This document shows positions 1-13,800 of a stretch of DNA of 64,000 bases, in pieces. The stretch covers positions 5,918,001 to 5,982,000 of the forward strand of contig NC_060117.1 in NCBI RefSeq assembly GCF_021155765.1, read 5' to 3'. Below the pieces are notes generated by a model that saw nothing but the letters and a program-made list of their open reading frames with translations, ran no database searches and had not been told where the DNA came from. Both the position numbers and the translations under genes were made by a program. This stretch comes from Diprion similis (lineage: Eukaryota; Arthropoda; Insecta; Hymenoptera; Diprionidae). Positions within the stretch are counted from its first letter, which is position 1. Every line of letters begins with the position of its first letter.

Positions 1-312
1 AATAGCGGCAAAGTTTTTCTTGTTAATTTATAGTTTTATTCAGAATATATTTCAATTTCTGGTGAAAATATTCGTTCATCTATCACTTATTACATAAAAT
101 AGCTACTATTAGTAAGTAAGACAATGGTAATAATTGTTGATACTTTAATCACATAATTTGACATATGTATTGCGTTGTTCATGAGAGTAAAAAAAAAAAA
201 ATCGATTTTTCTTATAGTTTTAATAGAAAGTCGATTATTTTTGGCCATTTTTAGGTCGACGAGTGTGAAGACACACACGATAGTCTTTATAGCAATAGAA
301 TAAAAAATGGTG

Positions 313-469
313 GGGCTTTGCGTGGTAGTTTTATGGGACGCGAATGGTCAATTTCCTCTCTCTAGCGACGAAAGTGAAGCAACTGTGAACTGCGCATGCG
401 CGAACCTAACCTCGCAATACTGATATGAAATTGGCGACTTTCGTCCCGCTAAACTACGATGCAAAGCCC
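313..469. repeat. Short MITE-like palindromic element
   Basis: The two ends are imperfect inverted repeats of about 28 bases. The left end reads GGGCTTTGCGTGGTAG and continues to a GGGACG block. The right end, reverse complemented, reads GGGCTTTGCATCGTAG and continues to the same GGGACG. There is no open frame of note inside. It lies about 360 bases upstream of the first integrin start codon, in the likely promoter region. The rest of 1-590 is AT-rich and shows nothing else I can support. Confidence 0.6.
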
Positions 470-829
470 GACTTTTCATGTATGTATATACATACGTGTG
501 ATAAAAAGATATTTGTAAGCTAATGGGGACAGGATTAAACACTTATTAGGAGAACGCTGACTATAAAACTGTTACAGATAGAGGAAAGTTGTGTTCGAGA
601 GTTTTCAAGGTCTCGATGAACTTTGCACAAAAGTTGCAGAGAGAAAATTGCTATATTTGATCTCAAGAAGCATTGCTATCGCAAACCACATCCTCGTGGA
701 AGGATACGTGATACAATGTTCATCACCTCTCAAATATCTCCGAGACGTTGTTAGTGTTTCATCTCCTCTCGATGAGGCGAGTAAAATACTTAGCATCACA
801 TCCGGTGTCCCATTTGTGACTGTGAAAAA

Positions 830-3800
830 ATGCTTTTCTCAGGGCAATGCCCTTTTTCCTCAGCCATTTTAACTCTGGCTATTGCGACGGGAATCGTGGC
901 TTTCAATTTTGATAGCGAAAATTTTATTCTATACGAAGACGTAGTAGAGTCGAACTCGTCTCATCCAAGCTTTTTTGGGTTTTCTTTGGCACTCTGGAGT
1001 TCGGGGACAGAAAACTCGGATAAGTCGTGGATCTTTATTGGAGCGCCGAAAGCCAATTCGCCAAAATACCCGAAAGCAAATGAACCCGGAACGGTCTTCA
1101 AGTGTGAAATTGGCAAAAAATGCACTGAATGGAACTTCGAATACGAAACCTGGAAAAATTATACACCCGGAAACGGTTCTTGGCTGGGTGGTTCAATTGT
1201 CATCGAAAATCGAACAGATGCAAACGTTCTGGTATGTTGATGCGAAGAATTTGCTCAATTTAGTCAGTCCTGAGGGATTATTTGTTATGAATTTTTGTTT
1301 TTTGATACAACGTTATCAGTTTTGCAATTCGGTGTTCGCCACTCAGCGAAATATCTTCCAAATCAATCGGGATCTCTAAAACCTTTGAGATGGTTTAAAA
1401 TCTGGTAAATAATTCTGAATTTTAGTCAATTTTGATGAAAAAAAATCACGCAGTGGTATCCTTAGAATTCCATGAAATCTTTCACACCGTATGAAATTCC
1501 AAGGAACCTTCGAACAATACTTGAAATATTTGAAAATATTACTTCATCGGTTTGAATCCCTAACTTGAAACACCCAGAGAAAATTTTCTGATGAACAATG
1601 AACACGAATGATCCGATGTCGATGGTAAAATTTTTTTCACGCGTCGTGTATTAGAACTCACTGTCCATTTACTTCATTTTTCTAATGCAATACCTACCTC
1701 ACATTTTTGAGACTCAGTCAAGTAACCAAACATGAGCCTCAAAGAATTTAATAAATAATTGTATACCTAATTGATCCATGAAGACCCCATTACATCTGAA
1801 AATAGATTTACAACAATGAGAGACACGCAATTTTTTTGGTCTCCGATATTTATTCACCTTCCAAGGTTAAGATGGTTCTAGACGTATTTAGGCCAATCAA
1901 AAAATTGAGTTTTTATCATCAACGTTCTCAAGTTTTAAGAATTTCGCGCCCAAACAACTGCTACAATAAGCTCGAAAAAATAGAAATAAATCGGTATAAT
2001 TATAAATTTCAAAATCAGTCGACTTTAATCCAGAATCGTGAACGTTTGAAATTGATAAATCTGTATCCACTTGCGAGAAAAATGGTTGCTAGACTGAATA
2101 ATTCGCTTATAACTAAGACTTAGAAAGTATCTTTTTTTTTACTTCATATATTCGAAATAATACGTTATCTAATAAATCCATATATGGATTATAGTCAATT
2201 GCGGTCACCTTTAGGTGATGTAACCAAGCTAAATAAATCCTGCAGCATAGCTCTCTTCCAGACAGTGCAGTTTGTAGATTACAGCATGACTAAATATGCT
2301 TTGCAGATGTTTCCCTTAGATTGAAGAGAAAACGTTATTTAATCTACAACATATTTCGAACCGATAACTAAAAGTACTCTAATTACCTTTCGGAAAATTA
2401 TGAACAAGGTTATAATGATACGTAAACATTTAAAGTAAGTTCTGACCGATAACCATCGAGACAAAGTCTCCGTATAAATGCCGCAGTATGTTGAGTTGCC
2501 TACTGCTTAGGAGGACGAATATCGGTAAAACAGACCTACCGAGTCATTACCATTTTAGTCAAGTCCACTCAGATAATCACTTGAGCGTGACTTCGGAACG
2601 CAATCGTTAAACGTTTCAGCATAAGTTATAAACGACAAAACAACTGTCTGGCCAAATCCACCCACCTTGGCAATAAAGACAGTTTCAACTGACTCGCGAG
2701 GGCTTAAATCACCCTACTTACCGAGTTACTCGGCAGGTCTGTTTTACCGATATTTGTTCCCCTCACTGATAGGCAACCCAACATAGTGTGACATGTTATC
2801 GCGATAAATGGTCATTCAGTAAGTTTCATAAGTTAAACTCATTGTCAAAGCGTAAAGAAACATGTTGATTGTTACGTTTGTTGAAATTTCTAGAGGATTT
2901 AATTGCGCACTTGTAACTCGGTCGTTTAACATTGCAGGTATGTGCACCAAGGTGGCTGGATGGGAACACTGAAGATAAATTTTTCGTGATGAAAGGTATA
3001 TGTTATCAGTGCGCAGCTAAATTGGATAAACCGACTATAAACGAGAGTGTGATGAATCTTGGCACGTCGATATACGTTTCGGAAGGATTCGGATTTTCTG
3101 TTCATTTTTCCGACGATTCGGGGAGAAAAAATTACACCATCGGTAGCCCAGGATTCAATATTGGAAAAGGAAGACTGACAATAATGGATGACCAGTTTCA
3201 CAGACCAACATCCATCGTCAAATTCAAATATCCGTTGGAACAGTATTCATATCTTGGTTCGTAAAGTGATTGAATATGCAGAATTTTACCAACAATCGAA
3301 TGATGAATACGAAATCTAAATGTTGTTCGGACAAGAAAACGAACGTCTGTAATTTACTCATTTTTTCAACACAAGGTGCTCAGACTGGTAGAATACAACT
3401 AGTTTGTTTGTTATTTCAGGTTACGCAGTAACGACGGGTGACTATTTTCAGCAGGGAGTTCGCATTTATGCAACTGGTGCTCCAAGGAGCCAGTATCTTG
3501 ATGGTTCAGTTTTACTGATTGACAGGAGGTTCAGGGATGCTGTCGTTGGAGAACAGGCTGGGGAATATTACGGATACGCTTTGGCGTCCTGTGACGTCAA
3601 CGGGGATGGAAGAGACGAGCTGCTCGTCGGCGCACCACAATGGACCAGAGACGTGGACGAAGGAAGAGTTTACGTTCTTACGGGAAGCCCGGATGTGAGT
3701 CGAATGATGTTTGTGCGGTGCCTGGACTAGACGGAAGTCGATGATAGATGCTGACATTGTCCGATTAAATTTTCGCAGAGAACACTTATGGTTTTGAAGC

Positions 3801-6800
3801 GTTTAGAAGGAAAGACGCCACGCGGAAGATTCGGCTCGACAATCACCTGCCTTGGAGACGTCGACTTCGACGGATACGAAGACGTCGCCATTGGCGCTCC
3901 GTACGCCGGAAATGGGAAGGTTTTCGTATACCGTGGAAGCAGGACAGGACTGTCGAGCGAATATAGTCAAAAAATCTCAGCCCCCGAAAACACCAAAGGA
4001 TTTGGGATTTCGATTTCCGAACCAAGAGATGTCGACCACAACGGATATGCCGACATTGCGGTTGGCGCTTATTTGTCTGGACACGTAGCTTTGATCCGAT
4101 CGAAACGCGTTGTTACTACGAAAGTTACCCTGGCGAGCGACACGAGACAAATAACGCTTCAATCGAATCCCTCCAACTTTACAATAGAAGTTTGTTCCTC
4201 TTACGAGGGAAAATATGTGGAAACAAAACTGAGTGAGTATAAAATGACGTTACTTGGTATTCGTTTGAAAACGTATTCTCAAAGTGCAGCGTACACAGAG
4301 TGAAGTAATATTTCTAACAATGGATCTACCTGATACATGGTTTGTTTGAAAAAGCATTGACTGTTCAGTATCGAAAGATACGGCTTATATACTTTTAATA
4401 GCATTGAGTCGCGACACTTGGCAAAAATTGACATTATTCAACATTTTCTGAAAATCCATCTGTGAGTATCTCTGATCGTGTTTTCGGTAATGTTTATTAA
4501 TTATTCTCCAAAAATTGTTTCTACTTTTCTACCACGTACGGTTTACGGTTTACTCTGTTTGCGCGTTTGATCACATTCAATTCTACTGAAAATTGTCGGT
4601 CGTGGTCTGAGTCGTAGGCGCCGACTTTTATAAGACCCGAGGGTTGTTCTATAGTCGAAAAGACTATTAAGTGGAATCACACCCATCTACTTTTATAGCA
4701 CCGGTTTTTTAAAATTATCTGTTACTTTATACAAACTACGAAAGTCACAAGTATAAAACCATTCGTTAAAAATACTCAATACTTCGAAACATACTAAACA
4801 CAATGTACTTATAGTTCTGAAAATTGCTAAGGGCTGCTCGAGCACCTGGGCAACCCCGGAGTCGTCGCCGGTGATCCGAGTCATCAAAGGCTAATGATTT
4901 GACGAGTTCACTTTATTTTCTATCCGCAGGTGTGCAGACCGAATTGACGGTTGACGAAGTTTATCGAAGAGCAAAAGTTGTGACTGTTACGGAAAATAAA
5001 CCAAGACATATTTTCGTTCATACGCTTCGAAATTCAATACAAAACTGTACAACATTTTTAATCAATGTGGTGAGTACTTTTGATGTCAGGAGTGTAAGCG
5101 TTAAACGTTCACACGTATACATATTAATATAGCAGAGGACAGAAAATACTTTTTAAATCCATTCAAATGACAGTCAAAAATGTTTTCGACTAGGTTGAAA
5201 ATAATGTTAATATATTTGTCATACAATATATAAAAATCGAAATTTGGAGAAAAGTGAAAACATTAATGTAATAAATTTTCAGACGAAGTATGACAATAGT
5301 CATCAGGCCATAAAACTCTCTGTGACCCAGACTTTTAACGAAAATACTAAAAGCGGGATCCTGCGGATTGGAAAGCACGGGATACTTGGCGAAGATCTTT
5401 TCTGTCGCGATTGCGTCGTAACCGATCCCCTTCGCTCGACATTCCGAGCAGACTATGATGTAACATTGGCAGCTAAGTGCGGCCGTGATGGCCATACTTG
5501 CCGATCGAAGTTGGGAATTGGTCTGAAAACCGTTGACCAGTTTGTAATTGGTTCTCCGTCAGCCTTGACGTTGAATGTCGACGTGAACAACATCGGCGAG
5601 CCAGCATATCACGCGAAGGCAATGATCCGGATTCCAATTTCAATAACTGTCGTTGACAGTACCGGATGTACTTATAGAACGGCGACGGATAATTTCACGG
5701 AAATTACGTGTCAAATTGCAAATCCCTTGGGAACCAACGCAATGGTGAGTAACTACGATTAGATTTGTCCACGGAATATGTCTAATGAAATTGGAAGATG
5801 CGTTAAATAACGATGAGGGCTAAATTCTCCCAAATCGGATGATCCAGAAAGTCCATATCATTGGTATCGGAGATTATTTTTACGTGAAAAAAATGTTGCT
5901 GGTAAATCTAGATTGTTAATCGTACAACGCGTGTCCATTGTGACATGATTGACGTGAGTGTCGAATTATTCGCAGGAAACTAGAAGTATATACTTGGATC
6001 TGTCGAGAATTCCACGGGATACGGAAAGTCTTAACTTCACGGCAGAAGCAACAACTGAGAGCGACGATATTTCGGGGGGAGCTAATGCAACTCATTCGAT
6101 CGAGTGTAAAGTAGAAATTGATGTCGGCATTTCGCGGTAAGAACTGATATTGTAAACTATTCCCTGACTGTATATTCGTGTCAAAGAAGTGTCTTTAATT
6201 TTTAATGGTGCAGCTGCCACGGCATTCTCGATTCCTCAATTGTCTGAAATCGTTCGCTTGCAATTTTCGAATTCCAGAGCGTCAAACGAAGTAACATGCT
6301 TTTTATTACTTGCAGAAAAAGTACGATGGACACGATTGGGTTTGCTCGGACAGACCGAGTAAAGAATTTACCAAACAGATCGTTTGAACACACTTATCTG
6401 GTGAGGAACTACGGACGGACAGTAATTACGAAAATCGTACTCGCCGTATCTGTTCCGACGCATTGGATACATGATGACGAGAAAATTGAAGTCGTTAGAA
6501 TCAGCGAAGTACATGGTAAACTGGACAGAAATCAACTGATTTGTGAGAATGCGACAGAAAACGAAGCCACAACACCCGCCTCATCCAGCGTCGACGCAAC
6601 GACGATAACTGAGTGGCTGAATGAAGAATCTCCTTCAACGACCACCAAGTTTTCAGTTATCGAGGGCAAAGTGTTCAGCAGTTACCCCGATAACAGGACG
6701 ATATACGTCAATTCGACGAATCCTTCGTTCAAGTCGACAACAATAAACTGCGAGTTGGCGCCATTCCAAAGCACACAATCGGTAGCCGAAGTTACTTTCT

Positions 6801-7978
6801 CGTTCGAGTTAATGCTTTCCAAGTTTCCGCGTAAGTTTATACGATAATCCTCTATTTTGACTTACCCAAGTTTGTTACATGAATCTTTCTTTTTTTCTGC
6901 AGTATCGTCTTTAGCTATAATATAATCAGACTTCCGTATACATCGGCAAATAGTATTCAATTAACGTATCTTGATCATCAGCATCATTTTCATACGTCGT
7001 GAAAATATTACGAATAATTGTAACGAAACCTGGGTTACTGTGAGATCCAACGGAGCCGATGAAATTGCTCGTCTCGAAGTGTAAACGTGAGAGTTTCGCG
7101 TGATCTCGATATTTTTAAATTTCAGCCGAAGTCATCCAAGCGAAAGACATAATATTCTTCGTAACGAATGGCAGTATCGCGATTTCATCGCCCAACGTCA
7201 TCGATCGTCAAACTACTAACAATGCATCCGACGCAATGATGATTGGAACAGTGTTGACTGGAACCCAAATTGAACATCATGTAGCTCTATGGATCTTAGC
7301 CTTGGCAGTTTTTTTGGCTCTGTTACTTCTGATCTTGATCATATTTGGACTCTTCAAATTCGGCTTCTTCAAGAGAAGCAAGAAGATGGAACTTAAAGCG
7401 CTATTACAGGAACAAACCGATGTAAGTTGCTGTTACGGTAGTTTAAAATCATTCTTGGTTTTCCTGTACAGTACTTTAACCGCTACAATATTTTTTTCCG
7501 AATGCCACGCTGTTGTAGAACCGCCACAATCACATTTCTGTTTTTTCGACGAGTGTACAAAGTGCTGAAAATTAACGCAGCGACAAAAATACCTGTTTTT
7601 TCATCTTCTTTAACCGAAGAACCAGAATTGGGAGACATTCGTCAGTAATATACTCCGTTCTTTGTGAAATCTCTCATATTTGTTCTTATAAGTTATGTGC
7701 CTCCGAATTGACAAGTTCAATTTGTTGTGATTGATTTGAACCAAAAGCAGTAGAAAACAGAAAATAGTGAACAATTTCCACTCAGGAATTCCTTTGTCAG
7801 TTTTCAACCCCGTTGACATAAGAGTTCATTTCTTAGATAATTATAAATTTTGTCTTCAAATTCTGCAACACACATTTTTGGCTGTTTGAAAAACCGAATC
7901 ATTTTCTTTTACTTCCAGAAGTCTACAGAGAGTGCTGGTTCAACGAAAACACACAACACCGTAATGATCCGCCATTGA
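830..7978 (+). CDS. Integrin alpha subunit, alpha-PS type, copy 1 (10 exons)
   Basis: Exons: 830-1231, 2938-3256, 3420-3694, 3779-4232, 4930-5069, 5283-5744, 5976-6136, 6316-6830, 7126-7421, 7919-7978. They total 3084 bases and 1027 aa, with phases agreeing at every junction. The product is a single-pass adhesion receptor subunit that pairs with an integrin beta chain at the cell surface. Visible parts: an N-terminal hydrophobic signal segment; a seven-blade propeller with FG-GAP repeats and three calcium loops (DVNGDGRDE in exon 3, DVDFDGYED and DVDHNGYAD in exon 4); the VCAPRW motif at the exon 1/2 junction; thigh and calf domains with many N-glycosylation sites; a Ser/Thr-rich linker in exon 8; one membrane helix; and the GFFKR motif just inside the membrane. 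There is no inserted I domain. The tail ends KTHNTVMIRH. A poly(A) signal AATAAA lies near 8166. Rapidly evolving insect alpha-PS3/4/5-like members are the best family fit; the exact orthologue is uncertain. Confidence 0.93.
2483..2790. repeat. MITE-like element in intron 1 of integrin copy 1
   Basis: About 70-base terminal inverted repeats bound a 308-base non-coding segment. The left end has GTATGTTGAGTTGCC and later ATATCGGTAAAACAGACCT. The right end carries the complements AGGTCTGTTTTACCGATAT and GGCAACCCAACATA. No counterpart is seen in intron 1 of integrin copy 2, so it was probably inserted after the duplication. Confidence 0.75.
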
Positions 7979-8400
7979 GTGACTGGTACTCGTATTTCGA
8001 GCAAACTATTCTTTATATGATTATCGTCCGTGTATTCACATTGTAATGCATACGATGTAAATTCTGCGTTCACAAAATATTTCACGTATAGAAATTTATA
8101 ATTCAAACGTTTCCCTCAATAGACTTTAGTTTTAGAATTATATAGAAACGAAATCATTCATAAAAAATAAAATTAGCCTTGTTGCCGTGGAACGCACTGC
8201 AAATAATTACCAAAATCCATGTTAACAATTCTAAGAATGCGTCAGCAGATATTGTGACCTCGTCAACGGTATTTTCAACCCACGTTTCCACGAATAGTTC
8301 GATCGAAAACACACGTAAGTATATTATACATCATAAAATCTGCAACACTAATACCGTTAAATTTCGATAATGCAGAACTGTAAGAATTCAAGCAAAATCT
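7979..8400 (+). other. 3' flank of integrin copy 1, shared with copy 2
   Basis: This segment holds the 3' untranslated region and a stretch that resembles 17,800-18,200 downstream of copy 2, for example GTCAACGGT with similar flanks. It therefore marks the downstream limit of the tandem duplication. A short open frame (8179-8370) is not preserved in the second copy and I do not consider it coding. From 8400 to 8660 I see nothing. Confidence 0.5.
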
Positions 8401-8662
8401 GTGAAGAAAACCTGTCTCGACCCTATATACTATATAGTGTAGTTCAGCAAGGGATAAGAGAGTCAGAAATTCGCTAATCCTAGAACTGTGACGTCACCGA
8501 GCGACTGCTGAACGCTCGGTGATTCGCCAACCGCTTCTTATGAAAGCGCCACCACGGAGCGAGCCGCACTTCTCGTCCGACCACCGCCGAATTCAGACTA
8601 CCTAACCTAATTAAGAGACATTAGTGAGATGAGACCCTTGTTGGTTCAATCACTGGTTGAAG

Positions 8663-9482
8663 AGGGTATTCTGGTCTAGAAGCTTAAATTTTAGGCATTT
8701 TTCAAACCAGGATAAAAAACAAAAATGAAAAACATTTTCACTATACATTTTTTTATATAATTTTTATTGATATTTGAAGAATATATAACAAAAAAAAAAA
8801 ATTGAATAACCGTCGAATTACAGGCCGGTGAAGTAGGGGCTACAAAAAAACGGTGCTCTCTGGTTGACATGATTCCAACCCTTGTAGTGATCTAAAACAA
8901 AAAAACAAAAAAATCACAAAATGGCGTCGACATAGAAAAAAACATTTTTTTTCACCTTTCGAATTTTTTCAAAATACATAAAATTAAAATTTTCCAAAAT
9001 CCATAAGGCAGGAGCGATAGAGAGATATATAGAAAAGATTTTCATCAAATACCAAAGGAATCGGTAAGGTAGAACTTGAGATATCATGACAACCACCTCG
9101 AAAAAGTAGTTTTAAGAAAAACGCGTTTGAAGTTTGAGGAACAGTTCCAGTAGAATAACTCAGATAATAATATTTAATACTCACTTTGGATTAATCGGTG
9201 ATCTCAGATCCATACATTGGGCCTTCTTCTTTCTTATAAGCAATGTCTTGCGAAGTTCATTCTGCTAACCGAGCTGTTCTGCCTTCTTTTGAAACAGCAA
9301 AAGCTCGCAGTTCTTCAGAACGATCAATTCTAACTTCGTTACGTCTGTAAATCCGCTGTATCTCCGAAAATAATTCGAATTTTGAAACATCCGTTTAAGG
9401 GAATTTTTTTGAGGGTCTAAACTTTAAAAATATGCAAAAAAAAAACATCCATTTTTTCAAATCTCTAGACCAGAATACCCCC
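8663..9482. repeat. Non-coding element with terminal inverted repeats
   Basis: The left end GGGTATTCTGGTCTAGA is matched at the right end by TCTAGACCAGAATACCC, a near-perfect inverted repeat about 820 bases apart. The inside is AT-rich with A and T runs and no sizeable open frame. This suggests a non-autonomous DNA transposon between the two integrin genes. The transposase family cannot be named from the ends alone. Confidence 0.6.
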
Positions 9483-10817
9483 TGAAGTCAAATCCCTTCT
9501 TTTTCTTGACTGAAACTGCACCCAGTTCGTGCAATTTCTCCAAACAACTTGTTCGTTTATCACACTTGAACGCTCTTTGTGCATACCTTTCTTGAATTAT
9601 TGATACGTTGCATGTCTACTCACCTTTGAAAATACCCAATTTATGCCTAGATTTTTCGACACACTTCTGTAATACAAAAAGTGATTATTACTGTTTTCTA
9701 TTCACACTTGAACGGAAAGATCTGTTTAGCTACCAATAAAGCGGGGAGGAAAAAAACGTTTTACTTCCCTAGGGAGGAAAAACTGTGTGGATAGTTTTTT
9801 CGCACAGTTTTTACACCCTGGAAATCTTTTTCTCACAGTTTTCTTCCCCTGTGACCCACTAGGTATACAGTCACATCTATAGGTAGCAAAAATTTTCTTG
9901 ATTTTCCTTTATTTATTGTAATTGTTTTTCAAATATATCTATCTTTGATTTGATAACAAGTAGTATTAATATTTTCCGGTGTTTTCGCATTGCCGTAATA
10001 ATAAATAACAACAATAACAACAATAATAATAATGTAACTGCAAAAAAAATTTCGAATAGAGGTGCGGAGGAAAAATTGCGCGGAAAGATTGAATTTCACT
10101 TTTAAGAAACTATACATAACGTTTTACAATTAGAAAAATACTGCATAACGAGTACGAGTGTATTACGGTTAATATAGTTTGACCCCATTTCTATCACCTC
10201 GAGAGTAAAAAAAAAATCGTCATCACTTTTCAAAAACCTCGTCTTTCTTACCAGAAGAACATAATATTTCGAAGTTCACCGACAGATAACTCACACAGCA
10301 GAACTTACATCGAAAAAATTTTCAATTAAATCTTTTCATTCGTTATTATTGGAATGTAGAAATCTTCATTGTGATTAATCTTTCAAGGAATAACTCGGTG
10401 TTTCCTTATTCAGTGGAAACACCCTGTATGTGGTTTGGTGTAGATATACTGAAAACATCTGTACCTACCGACAGTGACTGACACGAGACACGACATCTGC
10501 ACACGTGATGATTTAGATGCAAAATATATGCGATTGTTTTATAATCGTTAGCAAAAGAATAAAAAAGAATCAATATATTCTATTAATTTCTGCATTCCCG
10601 GATATGACGTTCACAATTTCTCTGGAAAGTACCATTAAAGACAGTTCGTTCTAAAACATGATCCTTATTCCTGAACCACTATAACCACATATATATTGCG
10701 ATATAAGGAAGTGACTCATTGAGCTTATTATCAACCTCAAGTTAAAATGTCTTCTCGAATGCAGAAGTTTTTCAGTACTTAGCATCACATTCGTTTTTCA
10801 ATCATTGAAAGAGAACG
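9483..10817. other. Intergenic spacer upstream of integrin copy 2
   Basis: AT-rich spacer without a supportable gene. The last 60 bases, including ACTTAGCATCACAT just before the copy 2 start, match the sequence just before the copy 1 start. The duplicated unit therefore includes at least some 5' flank. Confidence 0.5.
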
Positions 10818-13800
10818 ATGTTTTCCTCGAGGCGAAGCCCTTTTTACATTGTCATCGTAATTTTCGCCCTTTCGCAGTCCGCTGCTGCTTTCAGTTTCGA
10901 CACCGGAAATTTAATTCTCTACGAAGACGCGACTGAAGTCCAGAACCCACTTCGATCTAGCTATTTTGGCTATTCTGTGGCACTCTGGAGCCCGCAGAGC
11001 AAACACTTGAATGAATCGTGCATTTTCATTGGAGCACCAAGAGCCAATTCAACGGGATACCCGAACGTTGCAGAACCCGGGACTGTCTTCAAGTGCGAAA
11101 TTGGCAAACGATGTAAGGAATGGATATTCAAACACGGGACGTTTAAACCTGGCAAGGGTACCTGGCTGGGCGGATCATTGATGACAGAAGACCGATCAGA
11201 TGCAAACGTTGTGGTATGTTGATGCGAAATATTTATTATTTATTAATCATAATTATTGTCAATTTAGTGCAGAATTACTGTACAAATGAGTTGTCACGTT
11301 GCGAAATCAGGATGCAAATTTTGCCTAACGATGTAAATTATCACTGTATTTAACTTGAATTTACTACAAAAAATTTATGAGAAATAAACAAAAAGGTGAT
11401 TTTAATTTATTAAATTGTGGAGTTAATTTATTCTATTTGTAAATTCAATACACAGTGAAAGTATGAAAGATGAAAAGAAAACTTCCAATAAAAATTCATG
11501 GAATCTTTGAGATGTTAAGAAAATTTTACACAAAATCTTACACTGATATCCTTAAAATCCAATGAAATTATTACGGTTACATTGAATGGCTTCGATTTCC
11601 GTGAATAAACCTCTCAAGTCACATGAAATTCGAGGAAATCTTTGCATCGCACTTGAAATCCTTGAAAATTGGACAAAATATTTTTGAATCCTGAAACCTC
11701 TAATACCCAGAACAAACGGTCAATTTTCAGCCCGAAATATTAAAAATTCTGCGTGTCACGATTTTTTTAGTAGAATAATTAAGTATACAATTCGCTTCCA
11801 TGATTTAATAACAAAATGGCTGAAGGACCAATTTTTTCAGCTAAGATAGTAATAATCCACTTTTTATATTCCATCATACAACTCACAGTTCCTCCGTACA
11901 GTAAGACTGTTTTGTCAAAGTTGCGGTTACAACTGCAGGATATGCGGTGATGCTTTCCAGCACCGATAATATATATATATATATATATATATATGGAGAA
12001 GGAAAAACCCCATCAAGCAATGAATTATTACTGCGTCAAAAAGAAGGAAAATATTTCATTACTTATTGTCAGCCATAGATTAAACAAACTAAGCTCAACT
12101 GTTCACAGCTTATTAGAATACATATTGCAATCGCATATTCGTGACTTGACTGTTTAATATTGCAGGTATGTGGACCAAGGTGGCTGGATGAAATCAATGC
12201 TATTAACCAAGCAGTCTTCAAAATGAAAGGCATTTGTTACGAGCGTGCAGCCAAAGAAAACAGTTTTACTCAGCATCAGCACATACTGGCTGCCAACGAG
12301 AGCCGCACCTACTATGACGAATTCGGGGTTTCTATTCACATTCCCGATCAAACTGAGAGAAAAGTTGTGATCGGTAGTCCAGGATGGAAATGGGGAATGG
12401 GAATACTGACAGAGATTCTACACGAGAATGGCAAAATTCGAATTATGTACCCCATGGAATTGGATATGCAGGGGTATTCTGCATATGCCGGTTCGTGTAA
12501 AACAATTGCCGGATACAGAATAGTCTAGAATCTGATTATACAGGTTATAGTCTGGTCAATTTAGACCAAAAAACAAGAGCAAGGTTACATAAATTCCCAA
12601 CAAGCTGAAAGTTGGTAAAAAAAAAAATGAGTTTTTCGCGATTTTCAGCAAAACTGTAAGTTTTATCATAAAATTACCTCAGACAAAAATTGTAGATCAT
12701 AAAATTATCTATAAAATATATATTAATAGTTTTTTTCCTAAGAGCCAACGTTTTCGAGATATAACGATTCAAAAATTTGTAAAAGATGTTGATGAGCAGC
12801 AACTGAGGTTGGAGGAAGACAAGCTAATTGAACTCATGCATATTATGACGATTACAACTTTTACAGCTTTTTGAATCGTTATATCTCGAAAACGGTGGCT
12901 CTTAGGCATAAAAGTACTAATATATATTTTAAAGATAATTTTATGATCTACAATTTTTGTCTGGAGTAATTTTATGATAAAACTTACCGTTTTGCTGAAA
13001 ATCGCGAAAAAATCATTTTTTTTTTACCTTTGACCATGAATAAAATTTTTTTCAAATACGGGAATAATGGGAAACTTTCGAATTTTATTTATAATTATGT
13101 TTTAAACAATTATACCAACTTTCAGCTCGTTGGGAATATATGTAACCTTGGATGTCTAAATTGACCGGACTTATTCGTTCAGTAGATATGCATCGTTACA
13201 AAATAACAATCCCATTTCAAATTGCAGGATACGCGGTAACATCGGGTTTCTATTTTAACCGCGGTAAACGCATTTTTCTAACTGGTGCACCAAGGAATGC
13301 AGAACTTCGTGGCTCAGTTTTATCATACAAATCAAGTCACATTACTTCAATCGGCTCGGGAGAGCAGGCTGGGGAATATTATGGATACGCTTTGGCGTCC
13401 TGCGACGTCAACGGGGACAAAACGGACGAGCTAATCGTCGGCGCACCTCAATGGACCAGACACGAAGGAATAGACGAAGGAAGAGTTTACGTTCTTAAGG
13501 GAAGCCTGGATGTGAGTCGAATGATGTTAGTGCGGTGCCTTGACTAGGCGGAAGCCGATGATAGATGCTGACAATGTCTGATTGAATTTTCGCAGAGAAC
13601 ATTTGAGGTTTTAAAACGTCTCGAAGGAAAGACGCCACTCGGAAGATTCGGCTCGACGATCACCTGCCTTGGAGACGTCGACTTCGACGGATACGAAGAC
13701 GTCGCCATTGGCGCTCCGTACGCCGGAAATGGAAAGGTTTTCATATACCGTGGAAGCAGGACAGGACTGTTGAGCGAATATAGTCAAAAAATCTCAGCCC

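Noticed and set aside
591-872. 93-codon open frame overlapping the integrin start in another frame
   Set aside because: It overlaps the signal-peptide exon out of frame, shows no family resemblance, and only a few words of it recur upstream of integrin copy 2.
8179-8370. Possible extra exon downstream of integrin copy 1
   Set aside because: The equivalent region after copy 2 is frameshifted and decayed, and the stop codon of the supported last exon lies earlier.
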